Assembly: GCF_002795245.1 (NCBI RefSeq)
Contig: NZ_PGVG01000020.1
Location: 62,001 to 126,000, forward strand
Source of the DNA: Bradyrhizobium forestalis
Lineage (GTDB): Bacteria > Pseudomonadota > Alphaproteobacteria > Rhizobiales > Xanthobacteraceae
Direction: 5' to 3'
DNA length: 64,000 nucleotides
Part shown: positions 52,803-60,785 of the stretch, piece after piece
Position numbering within the stretch: the stretch's first letter is position 1
Layout of the letters: each line of letters starts with the position of its first letter
Translations under genes and position numbers: made by a program
Notes under the pieces: model-generated
The model's input: only the letters and a program-made list of their open reading frames with translations
Told to the model about the DNA's origin: nothing
Database searches by the model: none

Positions 52803-52850
52803 GCGGGGCGTGACGGCAGTGGGGTAAACAGATAGAGCGGGGGGTCTCGA

Positions 52851-53065
52851 CCTCTCCCGCTTGCGGGAGAGGTCGCGCCGAAGGCGCGGGTGAGGGCTCT
52901 CTCCGCTTGGGGATTGTCCCGTTGAGGAGAGACCCTCTCCCCGGCCCTCTCCCGCAAGCGGGAGAGGGGGCAGACTTTCCTCGCGGCCACGACGGGGCTC
53001 AATCAGGCAGGCCTGATTGGCCTCACGCCGAGCAATGCCGGCGCGCTTTCCAGCGACGAAGCCAC
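52851..53065. repeat. Long intergenic repeat, family D (copy 1)
   Basis: Begins CCTCTCCCGCTTGCGGGAGAGG and includes CCCTCTCCCGCAAGCGGGAG. The tail (TTCCTCGCGGCCACGACGG, then CAATCAGGCAGGCCTGATTG) matches the copy at 54478-54660. It contains three perfect or near-perfect hairpins. The final part resembles the 3' end of the cyclase gene. The remaining bases of the 52803-53221 gap hold nothing else seen. Confidence 0.8.
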
Positions 53066-53221
53066 TCGCGGCGCGTCAATACACCTGCCGCTTTTTCTCA
53101 ATAGACCACAGCGTCAAAACCGGCTGCCGAGCCACACGATCGCCAAACGCTTGCCGTAGATCGAGCAGTCTTGCTGCGGACTGAGCCGACCTCGTTGGGG
53201 GCCAACGACAAGGTGTCGAGC

Positions 53222-54445
53222 ATGCGCGTCACCGGCAGACTGCTGTTCGTTCTGATCGTTGCTTGGGCCTTGCTTGGGGCGATGTCGCTGCAACACGCCG
53301 AGCAACCCGCGACCGACAAGGAAATCCGCATCGGCAATGTCATGCCGTATTCGGGACCGCTCTCGGAGTTTGGTGCCATCGGCCAGGCCGAGGCCGCGTA
53401 TTTCGACATGATCAACACGCGTGGCGGCATCAACGGTCGCAAGATCCGCTTCATCACGCGGGACGACAATTCCGATCCGGGACGCGCGCTGGAGCTGACG
53501 CGCGATCTGGTCGAGAGCGAAGATGTCCACCTAATGTTCGGCTCGTTCGGCACGCCCGGCAATCTCGCGACGCGCCGGTATCTGAACCAGAAGAATATCC
53601 CGCAGCTGTTCGTCGCCTCCGGCGACGAGGAGCTGAGCCAGCCAGGCGCGTTTCCCTGGACCATGGGCTGGCAGCCGTCGTTCAGGTCGGAGGGGCGCAT
53701 CTACGCCAACTACATCCAGGCCTATTACCCCCGAAAGAAGATCGTGGTGCTCTGGCAGAACGACCAGTTCGGGCGCATGCTCTACAAGGGCATCCAGGAG
53801 GGCCTTGGCGATCTCAACCGTCACGTCCTCGTCGACATCGCCTTCGACATTGCCGACGAGCATCTCGACGGGCACGTTTCGATCCTCAAGCGCGCCGGCG
53901 CCGACATCTTCGTCTTTCTCGGCGTGCCGTCGACGGCGTCCAAGGTGATCAAGCTGGCGGCATCGCTCAATTGGCATCCGGTCTTCATCGTCAACGATGC
54001 CTCCGCCTCGATCGCCAATGCGATGGCGCCCGCGGGCCTGGAGAACTCCTCCGGCGTGATCTCGGCGGCGTTTCTGAAGGATCCGAGCGATCCCGCCTGG
54101 AAAGACGATTCCACCATGAAGGACTGGTTCGCCTTCATGGACAAATACCATCAGGTCGAAAGCACCAACAACAGCGCCGCGCTCTTTGGCTACGCCGCGG
54201 CCGAGGCGCTGACGCAGGTGCTGAAGCAATGCGGCGACGATTTTTCGCGCGACAACATCATGCGTCAGGCGGCATCGCTCAGGGACCATCATCCGTCCGT
54301 GGCGCTGCCCAGCATCAGGATGAACACCTCGCCCAGCAACTATCTGCCGATCAGGCAAATGCGGCTGGTGCAGTTCGACGGACGGTCCTGGCAGCCTTTT
54401 GGCGAGGTGATCGAGACGGCGTTCACGGAAGGCGCGGCGCGGTGA
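53222..54445 (+). CDS. Branched-chain amino acid-type ABC solute-binding protein
   Basis: 407 residues from the ATG at 53222, giving a signal peptide (RLLFVLIVAWALLGAMS). Earlier starts at 53171 precede the conserved sequence. Type I periplasmic binding fold (Peripla_BP_6): IRIGNVMPYSGPLSEFGAIG near the start, RDDNSDPGRALELTRDLVE, MFGSFGTPGNLATRRYLNQ, FLGVPSTASKVIKLA, and ALFGYAAAEALTQVL near the end. It should bind an amino acid or small organic acid in the periplasm. No permease or ATPase genes accompany it, and it is flanked by two copies of a repeat. Confidence 0.9.
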   Translation: MRVTGRLLFVLIVAWALLGAMSLQHAEQPATDKEIRIGNVMPYSGPLSEFGAIGQAEAAYFDMINTRGGINGRKIRFITRDDNSDPGRALELTRDLVESEDVHLMFGSFGTPGNLATRRYLNQKNIPQLFVASGDEELSQPGAFPWTMGWQPSFRSEGRIYANYIQAYYPRKKIVVLWQNDQFGRMLYKGIQEGLGDLNRHVLVDIAFDIADEHLDGHVSILKRAGADIFVFLGVPSTASKVIKLAASLNWHPVFIVNDASASIANAMAPAGLENSSGVISAAFLKDPSDPAWKDDSTMKDWFAFMDKYHQVESTNNSAALFGYAAAEALTQVLKQCGDDFSRDNIMRQAASLRDHHPSVALPSIRMNTSPSNYLPIRQMRLVQFDGRSWQPFGEVIETAFTEGAAR

Positions 54446-54477
54446 GGTGTCGCAGGCGTGAGCTCCGCGTGGCAGCA

Positions 54478-54660
54478 CCTCTCCCGCAAGCGGGAGAGGT
54501 TGGCGCGAAGCGCCGGGTGAGAGCTCTAGCCGCTTGGGGATTGTCCCGTTGAGGAGACACCCTCTCCCCGGCCCTCTCCCGCAAGCGGGAGAGGGGGCAG
54601 ATCTTCCTCGCGGCCACAACGAGGGCTCAATCAGGCAAGGCTGATCAGTCTCACGCCGGC
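54478..54660. repeat. Long intergenic repeat, family D (copy 2)
   Basis: Shares the hairpin CTCTCCCGCAAGCGGGAGAG, the spacer CGCTTGGGGATTGTCCCGTT, the second hairpin and the tail TCTTCCTCGCGGCCACAACG with copy 1 at 52851-53065. The tail runs into the stop of the cyclase gene at 54651. Confidence 0.8.
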
Positions 54661-56213
54661 TTCAGCGAGGCCAGCGCGTTCTCCAGCAGCGAGCGCACCC
54701 GCGCGGCATCGCCTGACTTCACCACGGCCGGATCAAGATACAGCTCGAGGCCTGGGGCGCGCTCGGTGATGATGCCGCTGTTCTCCGCAGCAGTGTCGTT
54801 CAGTGCGTCGACCGAATAAGGAATCACCTCGCGGCTGATGCCCTTCATCGTGATCGCCGGCAGGGCGTGGGCGCGGACGATGTCGCTGACGAGCGCGAAG
54901 GTCTCGTAGCTCAGCACGATGCCGCCGGGCTCGGCGATCGATTGCAGGCGCGCGGCGAGGTTCGCCTCCGCACCGATGATGGTGTAGTCCATGCGGTCGG
55001 TGCTGCCGAAATTGCCGACATTGCAATAGCCCGAGTTGATGCCCATGCGCGAGCGGAACGGCTGCTCGATGCCGGACGCCCGCCATTTCGCATTGAGCTC
55101 GGCAAGGCGCTGCTGCATGCGCCAGGCCATCTGCAGGCAGGCCTGCGCATCGGCGCGATCGCCCCTGGTCTCGGGGTCGCCGAAGAAGATCAGCATGGCA
55201 TCGCCGATGAACTTGTCGATGGTGCCGCCATATTCGTGCGCGATCGCCGACATCTCCGTGAAATATTCGTTGAGGAGCTGGGTCAACTGCTCCGGCTGCA
55301 GCCGCTCCGCCGTCGCGGTGAAATTCTGGATGTCGGAGAAGAAGATGGTGAGCTTCTTGCGCTCGGTATGGATGGTGACGTCCTTCTGCCCGGAGAAGAT
55401 GCTCTTGTAGACCTGCGGCGGGATGTAGCGCGAGATCTTCATCGACAGCGAAGCGAGGAAGTCGTTGGCGGCTTCGAGCTCCTTGTTCATGCCCTTGATG
55501 CGGCGCGCCTGGCGGCGCTGCAGCGAGAGGAACGCCAGCCCGCTGCCGGCGGCGATCAGGAAATAGGCCAGCAGGAACTTGAATGAGAAAATGTTGGCGG
55601 CGATCGGCTGCGCGATGATGACCTCCTGGATGCCTCTGACGTCGCCGACTTTCCAGTCCTTCTTCGGGCTTTCGGGGTGGCTGTTGTGGCAGCTGACGCA
55701 GGCCGGCCCCATGGTAACAGGCGCAACGAGGCGGACCTTGTCATTGAACAGCGAGGTCTCGGTCTCCACGATCTTCTGCTCGGGGTCTTTCCTGAGCGCC
55801 TCCAGCGCGTCCCTCTCGAACTTGTCGAGCTGGTGCGGGGCGCGGTTCTGGAACGGGAAGTCCGAGACGAAGCGGTAGGTGATGTTCTCCTGCTGCGCGC
55901 CGATCACCCGGCCGAGCTCGAGCGACAGCGTCGCCGGGATCGGGATCGCCCCGGGAACGGATTCGTAATTGTGCACGATCCTGGTGGTGCCGTTGGGGTT
56001 GGCGAGCACGCGCCCGACCACGTTTGAGGCGTAGTAGCTGCGCACGCTTGATATCACCGAATTGAGATCGATCGCCTGCCGGCGCAAAGCCGTCTTGCTC
56101 AGCTCGGTCAGATCCAGCCACACCGCGAGGGGCAGAGCGAGCAGGAGGAAGGCGATCACGGCACCGGTGAGGATGCCGCTCTTGCGCTGCTCTTCGGATA
56201 TCTCTTGTTTCAC
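54651..56213 (-). CDS. Membrane adenylate/guanylate cyclase with periplasmic haem-binding (Tll0287-like) sensor
   Basis: 520 residues from a GTG at 56213 that follows GGAGCC. A longer frame to 56441 has an unconvincing leader. First helix about 15-33; a periplasmic DUF3365-type domain (about 40-205) with Cys172-x2-Cys175-His176 (ACVSCHNSH), a c-type haem motif; second helix about 211-231; a linker; then a class III cyclase domain from about 285. Metal aspartates Asp294 and Asp338, substrate-specificity Lys334 and Asp409, and transition-state Asn418 and Arg422 (EANLAARL) are all present. It is likely an active cAMP-forming enzyme with redox or gas input. Confidence 0.9.
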   Translation of the reverse strand: MKQEISEEQRKSGILTGAVIAFLLLALPLAVWLDLTELSKTALRRQAIDLNSVISSVRSYYASNVVGRVLANPNGTTRIVHNYESVPGAIPIPATLSLELGRVIGAQQENITYRFVSDFPFQNRAPHQLDKFERDALEALRKDPEQKIVETETSLFNDKVRLVAPVTMGPACVSCHNSHPESPKKDWKVGDVRGIQEVIIAQPIAANIFSFKFLLAYFLIAAGSGLAFLSLQRRQARRIKGMNKELEAANDFLASLSMKISRYIPPQVYKSIFSGQKDVTIHTERKKLTIFFSDIQNFTATAERLQPEQLTQLLNEYFTEMSAIAHEYGGTIDKFIGDAMLIFFGDPETRGDRADAQACLQMAWRMQQRLAELNAKWRASGIEQPFRSRMGINSGYCNVGNFGSTDRMDYTIIGAEANLAARLQSIAEPGGIVLSYETFALVSDIVRAHALPAITMKGISREVIPYSVDALNDTAAENSGIITERAPGLELYLDPAVVKSGDAARVRSLLENALASLKPA

Positions 56214-56501
56214 ACTGTGGCTCCGTTGTGTGCAATTTCGTCGCGAATCCGAAGGGAATTGCGACGCAGCTGCGGCGGCACAGAGGAGCAGAAATGCGCC
56301 ACAGCGCAAGCCCCTTTCATGGGAGGCCGATAGGATCGAAAGCCATTGTCCGGCGCGGCCCGTCCTGCCTGGCGAGCCTCCTTCTCGTGCCAGCGCGTGA
56401 CTGACGCGATCCGCGCGCCATTCCACCACGCGGCGGATCAATGGATGAATTCGGCAATTATTCCATTGTCGAGCGACTTTTACCTTGAAGCTACCGATCG
56501 T

Positions 56502-56852
56502 TTACCGATCGAAGACCGTCCGGACGGTCACCCGCGGAGGCTCAGCGAGAAAGGATGAGAATTCGGCGAGATCGCCGCGCCCTTCGCGCCAACTCATGTA
56601 GGCCTGTTGCTGTGCCAGGCTGTCCCACCCCTGGTAGAGCACGAAATTTGTCGGGTTCGCGGAATCCCGGACAGACCAGCTAAACCTGTTTCCTGACGCC
56701 AGGCGGGTCACTGGAATGACGCGCAACAAGTGCTGCTCGAAAGCGTTCGGGTCCCGCGCAACCAATTCCAGGACCACAACGACCGCAATGGCTGCGTCCG
56801 GCGCCTCGGATCGTGGAGGGACGTCCCCCGCATGTGCATCTGCCCTGGTCAT
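56502..56852 (-). CDS. Antibiotic biosynthesis monooxygenase (ABM)-domain protein
   Basis: 116 residues from the ATG at 56852, preceded by a strong GGAGGAATTGCA site. A longer frame to 56924 is not favoured. The dimeric ferredoxin-like fold appears as AIAVVVVLELVARDPNAFEQ, RFSWSVRDSANPTNFVLYQG and WDSLAQQQAYMSWREGRGDL. Members are small cofactor-free monooxygenases or haem-degrading and quinone-related enzymes; the specific function is unknown. It is divergent from a LysR gene whose promoter contains an inverted repeat. Confidence 0.78.
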   Translation of the reverse strand: MTRADAHAGDVPPRSEAPDAAIAVVVVLELVARDPNAFEQHLLRVIPVTRLASGNRFSWSVRDSANPTNFVLYQGWDSLAQQQAYMSWREGRGDLAEFSSFLAEPPRVTVRTVFDR

Positions 56853-56974
56853 TGCAATTCCTCCAATAGCCGCGCTGATCCGCGCCCTTAAATCCGTCTG
56901 TGTGCTGCAGGCCTCACCGCGCAATCAATAGCGCGCAGCGAGGTCCAGAGGCGAATAAGGCATATGGCCGTAGG

Positions 56975-56992
56975 TCATAAGTTTTGTTATGA
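56975..56992. promoter_or_regulatory. Inverted repeat TCATAA-N6-TTATGA
   Basis: Perfect 6-base arms around GTTTTG. The right arm overlaps the GAGG ribosome binding site of the LysR gene (start 56999). Its position in the ABM/LysR divergent gap suits autoregulation. Confidence 0.4.
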
Positions 56993-56998
56993 GGTGGC

Positions 56999-57892
56999 AT
57001 GGCCTTCGATCGGTTGCATACCTTCCTTGAGGTTTATCGGCGGCTTTCCATGGGACGTGCTGCGGAGGCGCTCGCACTGACGCAGCCTGCCGTCTCCAAC
57101 CAGATTTCGAGTCTCGAGCAGGAGTTCGGGTTTCCCCTGTTCGTTCGCAGCCGCAGCGGCGTTCGTCCGACGCCTGCCGCCGACAGTCTTGCCCGCGACA
57201 TCGCTGAACACGTCGATGCGCTGGGGCAGACGCTCGCCGAGCGTCGGACACGCTCGACCGCGCTCTCCGGTCTTCTGCATATCGGCACGCCCGCGGAATT
57301 GTTTTCATCGGTTGGACCCCGGATCGTCGGCGCCTTCCTCGGCACTGACATTCGGATACAGGCTCATTTCGGCGGGAGAGCCTTTCTGCGCCAGGGCCTT
57401 GAAGACGGGAGCTTCGACCTCGCATTGATGGCGTCTTCTCCACCTGAGCGCAGATTCGGCTCGGAGCGGGTCGGCGGGGAGCGATTGCTGCTGCTCGCAC
57501 ATCCGCAGATACGGGATGCGTTGCGAGGCCGTAAGGTTGATGCACAGGCTTTGCAGACGGTGCCGTTCGTCGCCTACAATGCCGAGCTGTCCTTGATCCG
57601 CCAATACTTCCTGGAGGCCTTCCAGGGCACATGCCAGAAGGCCGCGCGTATCGTCGTCCCCGATTTGCGCAACGTTCTGGCGATTGCCGCAGAGTTGCCA
57701 ATGTGGACCGTTGCGCCGGACTATCTTGCGTTGCCCTATGTCGCGAGCGGCCGCCTCGTGGAGATTGGTCCGGCGCTAACCGCCGTCAATCCATTCTATC
57801 TCGTGTGGCCGAAAGGAGCGCCTCGGACGTCACGCACGATGTTTGCCCGCCGGGCCGTCAAGGACGCCCTCATCTCAACAGGGTCCCGCTAA
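56999..57892 (+). CDS. LysR-family transcriptional regulator
   Basis: 297 residues. The DNA-binding part is FLEVYRRLSMGRAAEALALT then QPAVSNQISSLEQEFGFPLF, followed by VRSRSGVRPTPAADSLARDI. The C-terminal effector domain contains IQAHFGGRAFLRQGLEDGSF and WTVAPDYLALPYVASGRL. It reads toward the racemase-like gene 19 bases downstream, so the two are probably co-transcribed, and is divergent from the ABM gene. This suggests it regulates the racemase-like gene, the ABM gene, or both. Confidence 0.92.
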   Translation: MAFDRLHTFLEVYRRLSMGRAAEALALTQPAVSNQISSLEQEFGFPLFVRSRSGVRPTPAADSLARDIAEHVDALGQTLAERRTRSTALSGLLHIGTPAELFSSVGPRIVGAFLGTDIRIQAHFGGRAFLRQGLEDGSFDLALMASSPPERRFGSERVGGERLLLLAHPQIRDALRGRKVDAQALQTVPFVAYNAELSLIRQYFLEAFQGTCQKAARIVVPDLRNVLAIAAELPMWTVAPDYLALPYVASGRLVEIGPALTAVNPFYLVWPKGAPRTSRTMFARRAVKDALISTGSR

Positions 57893-57911
57893 CCGCTGAA
57901 GGAAGACGTAG

Positions 57912-59030
57912 ATGGACCAGAATGGCTCCCATTCGATCGCTCCGCACGGCTTGCGCATCACGCGCATCAATGCCCGCCCCGTGATCGTGCCGATGAACCT
58001 GCCGCTCCAGACCTCGACCGGCGCGGTCGCCAAGGCGCCGCTGGTGCTGATCGACTGCGAGACCGACCAGGGCGCTACGGGCCATGCCTATCTGTTCTCG
58101 ATCACACCATCGGCCTTGAAGCCGCTGACGGCGATGGTCACCGAGATGTCGGAGCTCGTCGCCGGCGACGAGCTGCTGCCGTTCGAGATCGAACGCAAGC
58201 TGGCCCAGCGCTTCACCCTGCTGGGCCTTGCCGGCCTGCAACGGCTGGCGCAATCCGGCATCGACATGGCGGCCTGGGACGCGCTGGCCCGCACACGCGG
58301 CCTGCCGCTGGCGCGGCTGCTCGGCGGCGCACCGAAACCGATGCGCGCCTACAATTCGAAAGGGCTCGGCATCATGCCTGTTGGCGCCGCTGTCGAGGAA
58401 GCCCACAAGCTGCTGGCTGAAGGATTTCAGGCCGCAAAAATCCGCGTCGGCCGGCCCGATGCGCGGGAGGACCTCGCCGTGGTGCGCGCGGTACGCAAGG
58501 CCGTCGGCGACCAGGTGACGCTGATGTGCGACTACAACCAGGCGCTGACGGTGACCGAGGCCATCCGCCGCGGTGAGATGCTCGACGACGAGGGCCTCAC
58601 CTGGATCGAGGAGCCGATCCGCCATGACGATTATGCCGGCTGCGCCCGCATTGCCGACGCGCTGCATACGCCGGTGCAGATCGGCGAGAATTTCGACAGC
58701 GCTTTTTCCATGCAGTCCGCGCTCTCGGCGGAAGCCTGCGACTACGTGATGCCCGACGTGCAGCGCATCGGCGGCGTCACCGGCTGGCTCCGCGCCGCCG
58801 CACTGGCGCATGCCGCCGGCATCGAGATGTCGACGCATCTGTTCTCGGAGGTGAGCGCGCATCTGCTCTGCGTGACGCCGACCGCGCATTGGCTGGAATA
58901 TGTCGACTGGGCCGACGCGGTGCTGGCGAGCCGGCTGCAGATCAAGGACGGCTTCGCACTGCCGAGCGAGGCGCCCGGCAACGGGATCGCATGGGACGAG
59001 GCGGCGGTGAGGAAGTATCTGGTGGGGTGA
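57912..59030 (+). CDS. Enolase-superfamily enzyme, mandelate racemase-like
   Basis: 372 residues. It aligns with Pseudomonas putida mandelate racemase with a constant offset of 12: Lys176 (MR Lys164), Asp207 (195), Glu233 (221), Glu259 (247), Asp282 (270), His309 (297), Glu329 (317). Blocks such as DYNQALTV, WIEEPI, QIGENF, GGVTGWLRAAALAH and STHLFSEVSAHLL are shared. The second lysine of the KxK pair (MR Lys166, the S-specific base) is Arg178 here. The metal site and His-Asp base are intact, so it may be a stereospecific epimerase or acid-sugar dehydratase rather than a true racemase. LysR-linked. Confidence 0.88.
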   Translation: MDQNGSHSIAPHGLRITRINARPVIVPMNLPLQTSTGAVAKAPLVLIDCETDQGATGHAYLFSITPSALKPLTAMVTEMSELVAGDELLPFEIERKLAQRFTLLGLAGLQRLAQSGIDMAAWDALARTRGLPLARLLGGAPKPMRAYNSKGLGIMPVGAAVEEAHKLLAEGFQAAKIRVGRPDAREDLAVVRAVRKAVGDQVTLMCDYNQALTVTEAIRRGEMLDDEGLTWIEEPIRHDDYAGCARIADALHTPVQIGENFDSAFSMQSALSAEACDYVMPDVQRIGGVTGWLRAAALAHAAGIEMSTHLFSEVSAHLLCVTPTAHWLEYVDWADAVLASRLQIKDGFALPSEAPGNGIAWDEAAVRKYLVG

Positions 59031-59034
59031 TCCC

Positions 59035-59096
59035 GTCATCCCGAGGCGCGCACCATGCGACGCGAAGCGGCGCATGGGAAGCCTCGAAGGATGAAC
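59035..59096. repeat. Short palindromic repeat, family E
   Basis: Outer blocks are GTCATCCCGAGG and CCTCGAAGGATGAAC, with an inner hairpin-like GCGACGCGAAGCGGCGC. It resembles the REP-type repeats found after many genes in this group. Only one copy was recognised in the window. It follows the racemase-like gene stop by 5 bases. Confidence 0.5.
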
Positions 59097-59238
59097 GGCT
59101 CCGCAGCTGTTTCCGACCGGGCTGAAAGGCCTGCTGCTAGGGACCTCAAAAGGCAGACCCACGTAAGCGGCTCTCCTGCTTTGCTGGACGCAACGACGCC
59201 GGCTTCAACTCCACATCGCAAGCGGCGCTGCTCGGCAC

Positions 59239-60390
59239 CTACTTCACCAGCCTGAAGCGACCTCCTTCCACCTTGATCAGAAACGCCGAACGCTCGTCAT
59301 ATCCATTGTGGTCGGTTGGGCTCATCGTCGACAGACCGTTGTTCAGATACACGTCCTTGACACGCTCGAGCTCGTCACGAAGGGCGGCGCGAAATTCTGT
59401 CGTGCCAGGTTTCGCGGTCTTCAATGCATTTGGTATCGCCGTCTTGAGCAGCGCCATCGAATCCCACAGATGCGCAGCGAAAATGTTCGGCTTCTGCCCG
59501 TTCGCCTTCTCGTAGGCGGACACCAATTCGTCTCGAATCTTTCGGAACGGATCGTCTGCCGGCAGATCGTCCGCGATCGTGAACGCCTCGCCGGTGAAGA
59601 CGGCGCCTTCGACGCTGGCGCCGCCGAGCTTGATGAACTCCTCGGTGGCCACGCCGTGGGTCTGGTAGATCTTGCCGGAATAGTCGCGCTCGCGAAGGGC
59701 CTGTTGCGGCAGAACCGCCGGCGTACCCGCCGAGGCGATGAAGACGGCGTCCGGATTCGTCGCCAAGACCTTGAGCGCCTGGCCCGTCACGCTGGTATCG
59801 GCGCGCGCATAGACTTCGTGCGTGGTCAGGGTCAGGCCCAAGGTCGGAGCAAGCCTGCTCACTTCCTTGTAATAACCTTCGCCATATCCATCGGAGACGC
59901 CGATATAGCCCAGGGTCTTCGCGCCTGACTTGGCGATATGCTTGAGAATCGCAAGGGCCATCAGGTCGTCGTTGGGAACGACCTTGAACGCCCATTTGCG
60001 CCGCTCGTCCATCAGCTGGACGATGGCTGTCGCCGCAGCCAGCGAGATGATCGGCGTCTTGGCTTCCCAGGCGACATCGAGCATCGGCATCGTCACCGGC
60101 GTCAGGGAGGAGCCGATGAGGACGTCGACACGGTCCTGAATGACGAGCCGCCGGGCGTTCTGAATGCCCTTGGTCGAATCCGATTCGTCATCCAGGGCGA
60201 CATAGACGATCTTCTCGCCGCCAATTTCCTTCGGAAGGGCAGCAACCGTCCGCGTCTGCGGCTGCCCGAGCGCCGAGCCCGGCCCTGTAGCAGACACCAC
60301 GATTCCCACCTTGATGTCAGCGTATGCGCAGGGGATGGCGAGAACCATTGCGGCGCAAACGCACAAGGCTGCAAGGCAGTGCCTGATCAT
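59239..60390 (-). CDS. Branched-chain amino acid-type ABC solute-binding protein
   Basis: 383 residues from the ATG at 60390, after GGGAGGACATC. A longer frame to 60819 lacks protein-like sequence. Signal peptide MIRHCLAALCVCAAMVLAIP. Mature Peripla_BP_6 landmarks: DIKVGIVVSATGPGSALGQP, VDVLIGSSLTPVTMPMLDVA, KTLGYIGVSDGYGEGYY, DAVFIASAGTPAVLPQQAL, IFAAHLWDSMALL. It binds a small ligand in the periplasm. No permease or ATPase gene is nearby. It converges on the racemase-like gene, whose substrate might be related, and has a palindrome upstream. Confidence 0.9.
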   Translation of the reverse strand: MIRHCLAALCVCAAMVLAIPCAYADIKVGIVVSATGPGSALGQPQTRTVAALPKEIGGEKIVYVALDDESDSTKGIQNARRLVIQDRVDVLIGSSLTPVTMPMLDVAWEAKTPIISLAAATAIVQLMDERRKWAFKVVPNDDLMALAILKHIAKSGAKTLGYIGVSDGYGEGYYKEVSRLAPTLGLTLTTHEVYARADTSVTGQALKVLATNPDAVFIASAGTPAVLPQQALRERDYSGKIYQTHGVATEEFIKLGGASVEGAVFTGEAFTIADDLPADDPFRKIRDELVSAYEKANGQKPNIFAAHLWDSMALLKTAIPNALKTAKPGTTEFRAALRDELERVKDVYLNNGLSTMSPTDHNGYDERSAFLIKVEGGRFRLVK

Positions 60391-60450
60391 GATGTCCTCC
60401 CTCGTATTATATTTCGAGGATGCAATGTCGCGCTGGTCGCGCCGAAAGTC

Positions 60451-60470
60451 TGTCCCTATGGCTAGGGACA
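60451..60470. promoter_or_regulatory. Perfect inverted repeat TGTCCCTA-TGGC-TAGGGACA
   Basis: Eight-base arms around TGGC, 61 bases upstream of the solute-binding protein start (60390, minus strand). It could be an operator for that gene. The rest of the 395-base divergent gap (60391-60785) holds no recognised feature beyond the promoter regions it must contain. Confidence 0.45.
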
Positions 60471-60785
60471 AATCCGATCTCATGACAGAACGCTCGGGCA
60501 CGGAGTTGTGCTCGTCTCTGGAGGTCGAGTTTCCTGATGGAGCCCGGATGTGATTCACTCGAAAGTGACGATTGATACATCTCTCCTGCTTTGCAGAGAG
60601 CCGTTGCTTCGGTTGACAAGCACAAGGGCCTCCATCACAATTTGCACAGGTAGATACCGCCTGCCGCTTGCACCCTTCGGGGTATGGTGAAGTGTATCGG
60701 ACCGCCGCACGCTTCCTTTGCTCGAGCGAACGGGTCAGTAACGCAAGCCCTGACGATCTCCGTTCGCATTGCAGAGGATCAGCAG

